DNA from: Chryseobacterium mulctrae
GTDB taxonomy: Bacteria > Bacteroidota > Bacteroidia > Flavobacteriales > Weeksellaceae
DNA: 64,000 nucleotides
Assembly (NCBI RefSeq): GCF_006175945.1
Contig: NZ_VAJL01000001.1
Span: 2,682,501 to 2,746,500, forward strand
Direction of reading: 5' to 3'
Under the pieces are notes generated by a model. That model had not been told where the DNA came from, searched no databases, and saw only the letters and a program-made list of their open reading frames with translations. Positions within the stretch are counted from its first letter, which is position 1, and every line of letters starts with the position of its first letter. The translations under genes were made by a program, and so were the position numbers. Shown here in pieces: positions 36,401 through 46,400 of this stretch.

Positions 36401-36783
36401 TCACGACCGTCGTCCGGAGAATAAATTCTGTCGATTCCGTAAGACATGATATCTTCGATTTCTTCAGGCAGGATTACACCGCCACCGCCACCAAAAATTT
36501 TGATTTGCGGAGAGTTTTTCTCTCTTAAAAGGTCATAGATATATTTAAAATATTCGTTGTGGCCACCTTGATAAGAGGTCAGTGCAATTGCGTTAGCATC
36601 TTCCTGAATCGCTGTATTTACAACTTCTTCTGCAGATTTGTCGTGACCAAGGTGGATTACTTCGCATCCCGTTCCCTGAATTACACGACGCATGATATTG
36701 ATTGCAGCATCGTGCCCGTCGAATAACGACGCAGCTGTTACAATTCTTACTTTATTTGTTGGAGTATATTTTTGGGTTTCCAT
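33436..36783 (-). CDS. icmF: Fused adenosylcobalamin-dependent acyl-CoA mutase with G-protein chaperone (IcmF type)
   Basis: 1115 residues in three parts. Residues about 12-145 are a B12-binding domain ([14 protein letters not shown] with the cobalamin His; [17 protein letters not shown]). About 195-410 is the MeaB-like GTPase ([14 protein letters not shown]-loop, NKSDKRGA). About 545-1110 is the mutase TIM barrel ([52 protein letters not shown]). This order is that of isobutyryl-CoA mutase fused proteins, which carry both catalytic and reactivating functions. Isobutyryl- or pivalyl-type substrate is inferred from family, not shown. A TATATTTG box (rc of 36809-36816) lies 25 nt before the start. 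Confidence 0.9.
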   Translation of the reverse strand: METQKYTPTNKVRIVTAASLFDGHDAAINIMRRVIQGTGCEVIHLGHDKSAEEVVNTAIQEDANAIALTSYQGGHNEYFKYIYDLLREKNSPQIKIFGGGGGVILPEEIEDIMSYGIDRIYSPDDGRELGLQGMIDDLVKRSDFATGKEVTAEDLDSISFENSTSIAKIISAVENFSEEKPELVKAIDEKSKDLNIPIIGITGTGGAGKSSLTDELVRRFIRSNPDKKIAIISIDPSKKKTGGALLGDRIRMNAINDPRVYMRSMATRENNVSVSPFIHSALNVLKLAYPDVIILETSGIGQSGSEVSDFADVSMYVMTPEYGASTQLEKIDMLDYADLVALNKSDKRGALDALQAVRKQFQRNHLLWESPLDDMPVYATKASQFNDHGTTELYNRLVEKVNEKYSDLNLQGFVEQEITDEVTIIPPKRVRYLSEIVENNRQYDANIEKQAELARKMYHIEGVRNFLSNETLDAEYQKAEKDLQQENIDFLKTWDDTKEAFKAEFYSYFVRGKEIKVETSTESLSHLRIPKIALPKYTDWGDLIKWKGQENLPGGFPYTAGIYPFKRTGEDPTRMFAGEGGPERTNRRFHYVSAEMDAKRLSTAFDSVTLYGQDPALPPDIYGKIGNAGVSIATLDDAKKLYSGFDLVNAMTSVSMTINGPAPMLLAFFMNAAIDQNVEKYIAEHKLEANVEKALKAKFDDKGLERPKYNGELPPSNNGLGLKLLGLTGDEVIPAKAYAEIKAKTIATVRGTVQADILKEDQAQNTCIFSTEFALRLMGDVQEYFITEKVRNFYSVSISGYHIAEAGANPVSQLAFTLANGFTYVEYYLSRGMNINDFAPNLSFFFSNGIDPEYSVIGRVARRIWAKAMKLKYGADERSQMLKYHIQTSGRSLHAQEIDFNDIRTTLQALYAIYDNCNSLHTNAYDEAITTPTEQSVRRAMAIQLIINKELGLAKNENPLQGSFIIEELTDLVEEAVYAEFDRITERGGVLGAMETMYQRSKIQEESMHYEWLKHTGEYPIIGVNTFLGKDGSPTVRPGEVIRSTEEEKQVQIETLHNFQKSNEDKSEEALKTLQHAAINQQNLFAVMMDAVKYCSLGQITNALFEVGGKYRRNM

Positions 36784-37059
36784 AAAAAATCTAGAAATTT
36801 CTGAATTCCAAATATAACAATAAATTAAAAACCGATAATCTATAATTAATTGGTTGGTTTTTAAATGATTAATCTGTTTTTAGTGTTGTGGTTTTTTCCA
36901 ACTTAACAAACATTCGTTCTGTTGTTTAGATATTTATATATTAAATATTTGGTTCAAATGTTTTATTAAATATTTGTTTTAGAATAATATAAGCTTTAAC
37001 GATATGTTTAAAATGATTGCAAAATTTAATTCTTTATTTTTGCACTATTATATTATAGT

Positions 37060-37392
37060 ATGAAAAGAGCGTTGATTTATTTTATAGTAGGAACCGGAAT
37101 TATTTTTATGTTCAACTATTTATTTATGGAAACCAAAGATCTTGGTTTAGAACTTTATTATGCTTTGGCCTTCGGTCTTGCATGGGGATTGGCTTATTTT
37201 TTAGATGATGCTAAATTTTCTCTTTTCAAAAAAATGGGATTGTCTTTTGGTGCGATGGCGCTTTTGGTGGCTGTAGGAGCTCTTATTTTTAGTTTAGAAT
37301 TGGCAATTCCTTCCATTATTAAGTTTTCGACTGTTTTTGTTGCTTATTATTTATTTGCAAGTTTCAGAGGAAGTAAATCGTTGCGTAATTAA
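37060..37392 (+). CDS. Small four-helix membrane protein
   Basis: 110 residues of almost only hydrophobic helices: about 5-22, 30-46, 57-78 and 83-101. No motif recognised. A TATTTTTG box (37035-37042) stands 17 nt before the start. It lies between the icmF-type gene (divergent) and the ribosomal genes. Confidence 0.6.
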   Translation: MKRALIYFIVGTGIIFMFNYLFMETKDLGLELYYALAFGLAWGLAYFLDDAKFSLFKKMGLSFGAMALLVAVGALIFSLELAIPSIIKFSTVFVAYYLFASFRGSKSLRN

Positions 37393-37552
37393 TCAGGAAA
37401 TCATTTTTGGAAACAAATTGGCGGAGCACATATTTGCCGGATTTTTAATTTATATAGGATTGGATCTCACCTTTTAATGGATAAATATTGATTCTTTTGA
37501 AAGTGCTAACTTATTAAATATCTTTATTTTCAATACTTTAATTTAAAATAAG

Positions 37553-37583
37553 TTTTCAGATTAGAAAAATATGTGTACCTTTG
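37553..37583 (+). promoter_or_regulatory. Promoter of the rplM-rpsI operon
   Basis: TACCTTTG at 37576-37583 with TTTT at 37553-37556, 19 nt apart. 47 nt before rplM. Confidence 0.65.
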
Positions 37584-37630
37584 CACACCCTTTTAAGGGA
37601 AAAATTATGTTTAATCTTTAACTAAAACGT

Positions 37631-38086
37631 GTGAATACATTAAGTTACAAAACTGTTTCAGCGAACAAAGCTACTGCTAATAAAGAATGGGTTGTGGTAG
37701 ACGCTGAAGGACAGCCGTTAGGAAGACTAGCTTCTACGGTTGCAAAGATTTTGAGAGGTAAGCACAAAGCAAACTTTACACCTCACGTAGATTGTGGTGA
37801 TAACGTTATTGTTTTGAATGCTGGGAAAGTTACTCTTTCAGGAAACAAGTGGAACGATAAGACTTACATCTGGCATACAGGTTATCCTGGTGGACAGAAG
37901 TCTATGACAGCTCTTGAACTTCAGAAAAAAGATTCTTTAAAAGTATTGGAAAAATCTGTAAAAGGTATGCTTCCAAAAAACAGATTAGGATCTGCATTGC
38001 TTAAAAACCTTTATTTATATGAAGGAACTGAGCACAAGCATGAAGCTCAACAGCCTAAAACAATTAATGTTAACGAATTTAAATAA
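37631..38086 (+). CDS. rplM: 50S ribosomal protein L13
   Basis: 151 residues, full length. Family motifs WVVVDAEGQPLGRLAST, LRGKHKANFTPHVDCGD, and the C-terminal MLPKNRLG are present. The start is GTG (MNTLSYKTVS). Binds 23S rRNA early in large-subunit assembly. First gene of a short operon with rpsI 6 nt away. Confidence 0.98.
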   Translation: MNTLSYKTVSANKATANKEWVVVDAEGQPLGRLASTVAKILRGKHKANFTPHVDCGDNVIVLNAGKVTLSGNKWNDKTYIWHTGYPGGQKSMTALELQKKDSLKVLEKSVKGMLPKNRLGSALLKNLYLYEGTEHKHEAQQPKTINVNEFK

Positions 38087-38092
38087 TTAATT

Positions 38093-38479
38093 ATGTCTAT
38101 AGTTCACAAAATCGGAAGAAGAAAAACTTCTGTAGCTAGAGTTTATGTAAAACCAGGAACTGGTAACATTACAGTAAACGGTAAAGATGCTGCAAATTAT
38201 TTCTCTACAGACGTGATGGTTTACAAATTAAACCAGCCGTTTATCCTTTCTGAAACTGTTGGTCAGTATGACGTTACCGTAAATGTTTTCGGTGGTGGTA
38301 ATACAGGTCAGGCAGAAGCTATCAGATTAGGTATTTCTAGAGCACTTTGCGAAATTAATGCTGAGTTCAGATTAGCATTGAAGCCTGCAGGTTTACTTAC
38401 AAGAGATGCAAGAATGGTGGAAAGAAAGAAACCAGGTCAGAAAAAAGCAAGAAAGAGATTCCAGTTCTCAAAACGTTAA
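38093..38479 (+). CDS. rpsI: 30S ribosomal protein S9
   Basis: 128 residues. Typical N-terminus ([15 protein letters not shown]), [19 protein letters not shown] and the conserved basic C-terminal tail [12 protein letters not shown] that reaches the P site and contacts the tRNA anticodon stem. Co-transcribed with rplM (6-nt gap). Confidence 0.98.
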   Translation: MSIVHKIGRRKTSVARVYVKPGTGNITVNGKDAANYFSTDVMVYKLNQPFILSETVGQYDVTVNVFGGGNTGQAEAIRLGISRALCEINAEFRLALKPAGLLTRDARMVERKKPGQKKARKRFQFSKR

Positions 38480-38483
38480 TTTC

Positions 38484-38556
38484 GAGATTCAAGATCTCAG
38501 ACACAAGATTCAAGATTTTTTCAGTCTTCAATCTCGGCTCTTGGTTCTTGTCTCTA
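38484..38556. repeat. Heptad-phased palindrome between rpsI and rpsB
   Basis: Left arm in 7-nt units GATTCAA, GATCTCA, GACACAA, GATTCAA (38486-38513). Right arm TTCAATC, TCGGCTC, TTGGTTC, TTGTCTC (38527-38554), whose complement reads GAGACAA, GAACCAA, GAGCCGA, GATTGAA. Both arms thus share a GAnnCAA consensus and can fold. It begins 5 nt after the rpsI stop. Confidence 0.8.
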
Positions 38557-38665
38557 TTATCTAAACAAAAATTGCCCGTTACGTTTAGCATCCAAACGCT
38601 TCTCCCATCTAAAGAAGTTGTTGATTGTTTAAGAAACGGAAAGTAAACTAACAAAAACAGAAAAC

Positions 38666-39430
38666 ATGGCAAAAGCAAATGTAAAAGACCTTCTAGAGGC
38701 TGGTGTACACTTCGGTCACATGACTAGAAAGTGGAATCCAAATATGGCTCCATACATTTTTATGGAGAAAAATGGTATTCACATTGTAGACTTACATAAA
38801 ACAGCTGTTAAATTGGATGAAGCGTGCAGCGCTTTAGAAAAATTAACTTCTGCAGGTAAAAAAGTTCTTTTCGTAGCTACTAAGAAGCAAGCGAAAGAAG
38901 TAGTTGCTAAGCACGCTGCTGAACTTAATATGCCTTATATTACAGAAAGATGGCCGGGAGGTATGTTAACGAATTTCGTTACAATCAGAAAAGCTGTAAA
39001 GAAAATGAACTCTATCGACAAAATGAAAAAAGATGGTACGTTCGAAACTTTATCTAAAAAAGAAAGATTACAAGTTGACAGACAAAGAGCTAACTTAGAG
39101 AAAAACTTAGGTTCTATCTCTGACATGGTGCGTCTTCCTTCTGCAATCTTCGTTGTAGATATCATGAGAGAACACATCGCTGTAACTGAAGCTAAGAAAT
39201 TAGGTATTCCAGTTTTCGGTATTGTTGATACAAACTCTGACCCTAGAAAAGTTGACTTCGTTATCCCAGGAAACGATGATGCTTCTAAGTCTATCGATAT
39301 GATCTTGAGCGTTGTTTCAGAATCTATCAAAGACGGTCAGTCTCAGAGAAAAGCTGATAAAGAAAAATCTAAAGAAGAAGGAGAAGTAGTTTCTGCTGAT
39401 AAAGATACAGATTTCGATTCTGCTGAATAA
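38666..39430 (+). CDS. rpsB: 30S ribosomal protein S2
   Basis: 254 residues with the usual motifs: GVHFGHMTRKWNPNM near the N-terminus, TKKQAKEVV, PYITERWPGGMLTNF, and PVFGIVDTNSDPRKVDFVIPG in two pieces; the C-terminal tail is a charged extension. In most bacteria tsf follows rpsB. Here a terminator follows and tsf lies 18 kb away in reverse orientation. Confidence 0.98.
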   Translation: MAKANVKDLLEAGVHFGHMTRKWNPNMAPYIFMEKNGIHIVDLHKTAVKLDEACSALEKLTSAGKKVLFVATKKQAKEVVAKHAAELNMPYITERWPGGMLTNFVTIRKAVKKMNSIDKMKKDGTFETLSKKERLQVDRQRANLEKNLGSISDMVRLPSAIFVVDIMREHIAVTEAKKLGIPVFGIVDTNSDPRKVDFVIPGNDDASKSIDMILSVVSESIKDGQSQRKADKEKSKEEGEVVSADKDTDFDSAE

Positions 39431-39453
39431 TCTGAAAATTATCTTTAAAATAA

Positions 39454-39485
39454 TAAAACCGCTGAATTTATTCAGCGGTTTTTGT
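39454..39485 (+). terminator. rpsB terminator
   Basis: AAAACCGCTGAA pairs with TTCAGCGGTTTT, followed by T; 24 nt after the stop. Confidence 0.85.
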
Positions 39486-39506
39486 TGTTATAGCTTTTAG
39501 AAATTG

Positions 39507-40226
39507 CTATTTTTTCTTCTTTTTTTTAGAGGAAACATTCTGTTTTGTTTTTTCTAAATCTTTACTGAGCCTGTTTTCTGCGATTAATTCTTTTTCGGAT
39601 ATTGCTTTGAATCCCGGATTCTGTAAAACAACAACCAGACTTTTGTTAATCTCTTTTGAGCTTTGATATTTTACATCACAAACATTTCCCGAGAAAGTAT
39701 AAGTATCTTTATTCAGGACTATAAAATTTTCACCTTTCGCCGGAACGGCAAGATTGTAAAATTTCTTTCCGGAGATTTCTAAAACCAAGTTACAATCAGA
39801 ATTATTTTTAAGCAGGAGAATAGCTTCATTGTGAGTAATATCTTCATTAAACATATTGTTTAAAAGCTTTTTGGTCTTCTCTCTATGTTCTTCTGAAGTT
39901 TCAGACATTAGTTTTTTTAAAACCTCCAGATTAGCTTCAGATTTTTTTTTGCTGTTTAACTGGTCTGGTAATTCCATGAAAACGGGTCTTGCTTCCATAG
40001 GTCTTGCATTTTTTGCACCTTTCGTCCATTCGGCATTTTTCAATGCGATGATACGCTGTTTTAGAATTCTTGTTTTAGGATCTTCGGGATGTGCTTTCCC
40101 AAGATATTCTTCAATCTCACTAATATTTGTGCTCTTAAGAACGTCAACTTTGTCAACCGTATTACTTGCACAAGATGAAAGAATGAGACCGAAGAAGAAA
40201 AAAGTAAGTGTTTTTTTCTTCATCAA
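39507..40226 (-). CDS. Lipoprotein of a flavobacterial paralog family (DUF6759-like), copy 1
   Basis: 239 residues. Lipobox ILSSC near residue 19. An N-terminal motif IEEYLGKAHPEDPKTRILKQ (about 37-56) is shared with the copies at 41620 and 58233, and the C-terminal domain (about 145-215) with all four. Conserved there: NNSDCNLVLEISGKKFYN, LAVPAKGENFIVL and NVCDVKYQSSKEI, including two Cys residues. I believe this is DUF6759, a family of unknown function, but did not verify the number. Two ATG codons stand in tandem at the start. Confidence 0.65.
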   Translation of the reverse strand: MMKKKTLTFFFFGLILSSCASNTVDKVDVLKSTNISEIEEYLGKAHPEDPKTRILKQRIIALKNAEWTKGAKNARPMEARPVFMELPDQLNSKKKSEANLEVLKKLMSETSEEHREKTKKLLNNMFNEDITHNEAILLLKNNSDCNLVLEISGKKFYNLAVPAKGENFIVLNKDTYTFSGNVCDVKYQSSKEINKSLVVVLQNPGFKAISEKELIAENRLSKDLEKTKQNVSSKKKKKK

Positions 40227-40305
40227 ATTGTGTTTTTTATTTTTCCGAATATGATCCGGAAGTTTTGTTGATTACAAAGTTAATCAAATTATGAATAAAA
40301 TTCTT

Positions 40306-40761
40306 TTAGTTTGATAATTTTATACTGAAAGAATTGGTAACGTATTTTGTTTTCTCATAAACTGAATTGCAAAGCATTCCCGATACATTGTAATTCTGAT
40401 TTTTAGGAACCATTGCAGACCCTATTTTATTAGCTCCAATCGGAATTTTTTTGAAATAGTTTTTACCACTAATTGTTAAAACCATATTGCAATTCGATTT
40501 ATTTTCTACAGAAATCGAGACGGTTGGACTGTTTGAAGAATCATTCAACAAGCTGTTTAAAACTTCTGCGGTTTCAGGTTTGTAGGTCTTTAACAAAGCT
40601 TGATATTCTCTTTCGGTTTGTACATTAGGATTAATATGTATTCCGCTATTTGGATTGACTGGAGAAGACTTATATATTGGTCGTTTAGAATTATAATTTG
40701 TAGTGCCGCAACTATTCAGAAGCAAAGTGATAAAAAGAGAAAAGAGAAGAAACTTTTTCAT
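40306..40761 (-). CDS. Lipoprotein of the same paralog family, copy 2
   Basis: 151 residues from ATG 40761 (MKKFLLFSLFITLL); the frame is open 22 codons upstream but without a signal peptide there. Lipobox LLLNSC. It keeps only the C-terminal domain (VENKSNCNMVLTISGKNYFK and MLCNSVYEKTKYV) and lacks the AHPxDP N-terminal motif. It follows copy 1 in orientation. Unknown function. Confidence 0.65.
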   Translation of the reverse strand: MKKFLLFSLFITLLLNSCGTTNYNSKRPIYKSSPVNPNSGIHINPNVQTEREYQALLKTYKPETAEVLNSLLNDSSNSPTVSISVENKSNCNMVLTISGKNYFKKIPIGANKIGSAMVPKNQNYNVSGMLCNSVYEKTKYVTNSFSIKLSN

Positions 40762-40864
40762 AGTAATATATTCCAGATTTAAATTTAAACTTTTTATTAA
40801 ACTCATAAAAGCTTGCTTTATTGCCAAAAAAAAGCTGCAAATAATTTACAGCTTCAATATTGAT

Positions 40865-41542
40865 TTAATTAATCTTAAATTTTATATACGTAATTGTTTT
40901 TCCTTTTGCTGAAAACAATTCTTCATAGTATGTTCGAATGTCTCTTAAATGAGGCGTATTCGGATCATATTCCAAAGCTCCGTAAATATCGTGATGGGCA
41001 GAAATAATTTCGTAACCGGCACCTTGTAAATAACCTAAAGTATAGCCATGCAAAAACTCTGAATCGGTTTTTAAATGTACAATTCCACCAGGTTTTAAAA
41101 ATTTCTTATATCTTTCAAGAAAATCAGGATGCGTTAATCTGTGTTTCGTACGCTTATATTTTATCTGCGGATCCGGGAAAGTAATCCAGATTTCGTCAAC
41201 TTCGTTTTCAGCAAAATAATATTCTACCAATTCGATTTGTGATCTTAGAAAACCAACATTGTGCATTCCGTTTTCTACTGCTTCTTTTGCACCGAACCAA
41301 AATCTTGCTCCTTTTATATCAATTCCGATAAAATTTTTATCTGTGAAAGTTTTTGCAAGACCTACTGTGTATTCACCTTTTCCACAACCTAATTCTAAAA
41401 CGATAGGTTGGTTGTTTTTAAAGAAATCTTTTCTCCAGTTTCCTTTCAGTTCAAAACCATTGAGGGCTTCTTCTCTTATAGGTTGTACAACGTTTGGTAA
41501 TGTTTTGTTTTCTGCGAATCTTCTTAATTTATTTTTGCCCAT
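40865..41542 (-). CDS. trmB: tRNA (guanosine(46)-N7)-methyltransferase
   Basis: 225 residues. SAM-binding motif LELGCGKGEYTVGLA (about 49-63), RNA-binding/catalytic motif WITFPDPQIKYKRTKHRL, and a C-terminal YEELFSAKGKTITYIKF, all typical of TrmB. Methylates G46 in the variable loop of tRNA. A TAATTTTG box (rc of 41561-41568) lies 19 nt before the start, so it is transcribed separately from the paralog genes around it. Confidence 0.97.
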   Translation of the reverse strand: MGKNKLRRFAENKTLPNVVQPIREEALNGFELKGNWRKDFFKNNQPIVLELGCGKGEYTVGLAKTFTDKNFIGIDIKGARFWFGAKEAVENGMHNVGFLRSQIELVEYYFAENEVDEIWITFPDPQIKYKRTKHRLTHPDFLERYKKFLKPGGIVHLKTDSEFLHGYTLGYLQGAGYEIISAHHDIYGALEYDPNTPHLRDIRTYYEELFSAKGKTITYIKFKIN

Positions 41543-41619
41543 GAATTATATGAAATGCCGCAAAATTACGAAAATTATGCAGCATTTAAATTTTTAATCG
41601 AAACGAAAAACGTTAGAAC

Positions 41620-42399
41620 TTATTTTGATGAACTTCCCAATGCTACCATTAATGGTTTTTGGATTGTTTTTTGTGAGGCATACTGCGCTCCGCAAACTAT
41701 ACTTGTAAATAAATAATCTCCTTTTTCTACAACAATAGAGTTGTCGCCATGAGCCGGAACAGGAAGTCTGTACTTTGTATTTCCGACACCTTCAATTCTT
41801 ACGATAATATTACAGTCAGATTTGTTTTCAATCATCACAATGCACTCTTTTGAATTCGGATCATTGTCAAATAAAGAATTCAGGATTTTTACGGTTTTAT
41901 TTTTATGTTCTATAGGATTTTCTCCCATCAACATATTAAATTCAGAAGCTTCTGTATCAGCAATTACTTTGGTGTTTTTTGCTGCAGAAGAAGAGGTTAC
42001 ATAGACGTTTTGCGCTGAACTTGGCGTATAAACGATCGCAGACTGACCAATCTGTAATTGTTTTTGATATTTTAAGATTTGCTTTTGTTTGATCATTGCA
42101 TTCATCTCCTCGAAAGAAACTTTTGTAGAGGGACCTCTCTTCAGTCTCGCAAGGTTATCCTGCATTTCTTTTACTTTCTTATCACCGGGTGGAGCATTTT
42201 TGATATAATCTTTCATAAAATCCATTACTCTCGGTTTCAGAACAGATCTTCGAGGATCATCCGGATGCGCATCTCTCAGGAAGGCGTTGATTTCATAGAT
42301 ATTCTTGCTTTTAAGAATATTGCTGTAATCTTTACCCTGCTTCTGTGCCGAGAATGTAAGAAACAATAAAGTGGTGAAAAGTGAAATTACCTTTTTCAT
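41620..42399 (-). CDS. Secreted protein of the same paralog family, copy 3
   Basis: 259 residues with a Sec signal peptide (about 1-18, LTFSAQ), so not a lipoprotein. N-terminal motif INAFLRDAHPDDPRRSVLKP and the C-terminal domain IENKSDCNIIVRIEGVGNTK...VVEKGDYLFTSIVCG are shared with copies 1 and 4. The middle contains a Gln/Lys-rich coil. The two conserved cysteines in the domain may pair. Unknown function. Confidence 0.65.
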   Translation of the reverse strand: MKKVISLFTTLLFLTFSAQKQGKDYSNILKSKNIYEINAFLRDAHPDDPRRSVLKPRVMDFMKDYIKNAPPGDKKVKEMQDNLARLKRGPSTKVSFEEMNAMIKQKQILKYQKQLQIGQSAIVYTPSSAQNVYVTSSSAAKNTKVIADTEASEFNMLMGENPIEHKNKTVKILNSLFDNDPNSKECIVMIENKSDCNIIVRIEGVGNTKYRLPVPAHGDNSIVVEKGDYLFTSIVCGAQYASQKTIQKPLMVALGSSSK

Positions 42400-42552
42400 T
42401 GAAATAATATTTGGTGACGTGGTCTAAATAAATTTTTAAATTATTTAGACCTTTGGTGTTATTAGTTTGAATAAAATTAAACAAATTTTTAAAAAAGAGT
42501 GTTCTTTAAAGTGTTAAGATTTGTTTTTGGTGAATTTTTTTAACTTAAATAA

Positions 42553-43341
42553 TTATTTTACAACCTCCTGAAGATGTGAATTTTTTAATCTTCTTTGGTA
42601 TATAGGAAGATACTTCTCGATAGGTAATTTTATAGCTTCAAAATTTCCGCTTTGTAAATACACTTCGATATTCTCTGAAGTATAAACAAACTGTAAGAAG
42701 TTATCGATAAGGTTTTCAGGGATTTTCAATCTTGTGAAATAGTCTTTTCCTAAATAATTTTTGATGTTGGTTACAGAGCTGTTCATTCTTTCGTAAGCTA
42801 CCAATCGTTGTTTTTTCTTACGGTCACCGGAAAGAATATCAAATATACTTTCTAAACTGAACGTAAGACCGCCGTCTCTTAAACCTGCAACAGAAAGTAC
42901 GGGAGAAGTACCATCACCCTTCGGTTCGGGAAGACCAATTACTTTTTTCAAAGCAAGTGCTTTATCTTCTTTGCGGATAGAATTTACATCATATCTCAAG
43001 TTTCCTGTAGGTCTGAATCTGCTGATCACAACCTCCTGAATATCATAATACGCTACTTTTAATTCTACTAAATTTTTAGAGCTGAACATTTGTGGGGTCA
43101 GCTTTACATCTTTTCTTTCTGTAATAATTGATGTAAAACGTATAACATCTCCGGGTTCTGCTTTTATGTTAAATTCTCCACTATAGCTTGTAAGAACAGT
43201 TTTGAGTGTTGTAAGATTGGTCACATAAACCTGATTAAGGTACAGTACCGAATTGTCTCGTAAAAAGACTTCACCGGAATAATTCTGCGCATTAATCTTA
43301 CTTATAAAAACCAACAATATAATTAATAAGAGTTTCTTCAT
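42553..43341 (-). CDS. Secreted protein with carboxypeptidase-regulatory-like domain
   Basis: 262 residues with signal peptide (about 1-18, KINAQ). Residues about 20-105 match the CarboxypepD_reg-like beta-sandwich (NYSGEVFLRDNSVLYLNQVY; SYSGEFNIKAEPGDVIRFTS). The helical rest is not recognised. This type of protein in Bacteroidetes is thought to sit in the periplasm or outer membrane. A TAATTTTG box (rc of 43350-43357) stands 9 nt upstream of the start. Confidence 0.7.
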   Translation of the reverse strand: MKKLLLIILLVFISKINAQNYSGEVFLRDNSVLYLNQVYVTNLTTLKTVLTSYSGEFNIKAEPGDVIRFTSIITERKDVKLTPQMFSSKNLVELKVAYYDIQEVVISRFRPTGNLRYDVNSIRKEDKALALKKVIGLPEPKGDGTSPVLSVAGLRDGGLTFSLESIFDILSGDRKKKQRLVAYERMNSSVTNIKNYLGKDYFTRLKIPENLIDNFLQFVYTSENIEVYLQSGNFEAIKLPIEKYLPIYQRRLKNSHLQEVVK

Positions 43342-43459
43342 ATGTCGTGCAAAATTACATAAGAATTACGTCAGTTTTTATGTGAGATTTATCAATATGT
43401 GGTTAAAGTTATATTAAACTTTATAATAAACTGTTAATAAAGGATTATTAGGCTTAAAG

Positions 43460-46400
43460 TTATTTATCCCAAAGGCTGTTGTTTCTGTGTTTTACCAATA
43501 GCCAACTAGAATATTTTACGCTGGTTACATTGCCTAGTTCTGTCCAGCTTATAAAATACCAATACGTTGCAGTAGAAACCGGTCTTCCTTTCATGTTTCC
43601 GTCCCAGGTAAATTTGTTGGAAGGCGTTCCACGGAAAACTTCTGCACCATATCTGTCAAAAATTCTAAACTCAAGATTGTCTTTACCCATCAATGCAGAA
43701 TAATCTATTTCATCATTTCTGCCGTCACCATTTGGTGTTATGGTATTAATCAGATTAATGATTACAAAATCTTTTTTCACAATATCGCAATTCAAAGAAT
43801 CTCTCACATAGATTGTGTAAGTTCCTCTTACAACATTGGTAAATACATTAGAAGTCTGCCAAATAAAACCGTCAAGAGAATATTCGTAAGCAGGTGTACC
43901 ACCACTTACACCGATTGTCACAGTAGATCCGTTGATGTCAATTGATGTAATCACCGGTAAAGTAGATTCTGAAACATTTACAAACTGTCTGTAAACACAT
44001 CCGTTAAAACTAAGTTCAACCCAATAATTACCAGCAGGAACATTAGAAATTGCAGGCGTTGTATCACCTGTGCTCCAAAGGTAAGCATCAAATCCTGGAC
44101 CTGCATCTAAGTTCGTATTAGTTTTAGGACAAACTACCTTATCTGATAAAATATCAGATTTTTTAGGAACCTTAAGATTGATTCTTATGGTAGCTACATC
44201 CGGACAGAAACCACTTTTTTCAAATCTTATGTAATAAATATGAGATCCGGTAAGGGTTACTGCACCACTAATTGGCGAGACGTCATTTTGCGCATCTGCA
44301 AGAGTTGCATGATAAGTAATCGTAACAAGTGGGTCTACAGTAAACTGATTTAAGAAAAATGATAGATTCATCGGTTTTATTCCGTCTAAATCGTCATCGC
44401 AGAAATCGGTGTTGAAAGTATTTTTAATTAAAGTAAGTTTCGTACCCACTGTAAAATTGACTTGCTGAATAACAGGAGCACATCCATCAGGAGATTCTAC
44501 ACGAATAAAAATAGTAGTATTGGTGTTGTAGCTCCAGTTATTTGGGAGCATGTTTGCGTTTCCTAAATTGGCATCTGCTAATTGAGCATAATATCTTACG
44601 TTGGTAAAATAAGCTGGGTTATTTAATATTAATTGGGTAATATCTGAAAGAACGACATTCACAGTTCCATCCATATTTTCATCACACTGATTTCCCATAT
44701 TGGCGGGAGTAACGATTGCTAAAGGAAATAAATTTAATGTAATCTCTGCAATGCTTTTACATCCTGTAGGATTTTTTACAACGGCATAAACGATAGTTCC
44801 ATTCGGTGCTGAATATGTTGTGGGAACAGTTATTAATGCTGCTAAATTTTCGTTTTGCGCATCAAATAAACTTGGGTAATAAGTAATCGTAACCGGTGTG
44901 TTTGTAGTAACAACAGCCGTTGTAAGATTAAAAGTTCCGTTGCCGTTGATATTACAAGCGTTTAATGTTGCATTGTTTATGGTTACAGGATGAATATTAA
45001 TAGTTACTGTAACGGTTTCGCAATCTGTAAAGTTGGGATCATTTCCGCAGAAAGTATAAACAAACGTGTCGGTTCCTCCAGCTGAAGGATTGGTTGCGGT
45101 ATAGGTAATAACTCCTGTTGCTGCATTAATAGTTGCAGTTCCTAAAGTTGGAGCAGTGGTAATGGCAACAGTTGAAGCTACCGGAGTCTGCGTAGAACTT
45201 GTAAATGCGGGAGTAATCACTTTTGTACCACAAATATTGTACGTTACAGCAGTTTGTTTCATACAGTTTAAAACTTTGAAAGGTGCTGTTATAAGCGGTG
45301 CACAAGTTCCCATAGTGACCGCACAGGTGTAATTTCCTGATCCGGTAGGAGTATAGGTAGACGATGTAGCTCCCGGAATAATGTTTCCATTTACATACCA
45401 TTGATAAGAGTCATAAATAATTGGGTCTACGGTAAGTACGATTCCCGGAACACAGTCTCCACCAGATTTTAAAATCACTGGTTTCGTAGAGAATCCTGCA
45501 AAAAAACCACCATATCCTACAGCATCACTTCCTGCAGTAATTCCTGCAGTAATTGCTTTTGTTGAAGTTACCGTAATTGTTCCTGTTGTATTGGGAATGC
45601 CGTATGTCACCCAGTTGGTTGTACCGGTCATATCAAACGGCCCCGTTCCTGGAGGAGGAGGGTTTCCGTTTACAAAAACAGTGGCTCCTCTTTCTGTAAT
45701 AAGATTTAATTTGGTTGGAATGGCAAGGATTCCTGTAGGATTGTTATTGGTATGTACAAAGTTTTCGTTAATGAGTCCAATCTCATCAATCTGCTTTGGA
45801 AGATAACAGTTAAGCGCTGGAATGAAATTAAAACCACCTGTTGCAACTTCATTTCCTGTGGTAGCTGCACCTGCCAATATTTGATACACGTAAGCATTTT
45901 TGCTTGTTACCACATAAAGATTATAATGAGTGGTCCCCTGAAGCTGATATTTTGTGTCAGGAATTACAAAATATTGCCCGGTATTCAGGTTAGCAATAGG
46001 TGTCAATTCATTATTTACGTAGACTGCTGTGTTATCTTGAGTGGCAATTACCACTGCACCTTCCATATTGCTGCCGATATTTCCGTTCCCTTTTACAAGA
46101 GCAAAAGTAGTCCCGAGCTGATTTACTGGTATCGACTGATCCATCAAAATATCAGAACTGGTAGGATTGTTTCCTGCATATTGTCCATTGAAGTTTCCGT
46201 TGGTAATGTTTACAGGTTTTGTGGCTACAATTTTAGCTCCAATAAACCCATCAAAATTTCCGGTGATATTTCCAATACCGTCAATAATATAAGATTGTCC
46301 CTTGTTTAAGATAAAAGTTAGGGTAGGGTTTGTTGCTCCCGATGTTCCGTTTGAGAACTGTACTGTATTTTTGTATCCGGATACGGTAACTGTTGTATTG

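Noticed and set aside
43479..43703. + strand ORF opposite the 3' end of T9SS giant gene copy 1.
   Set aside because: Lies entirely on the sorting-domain codons of the real gene.
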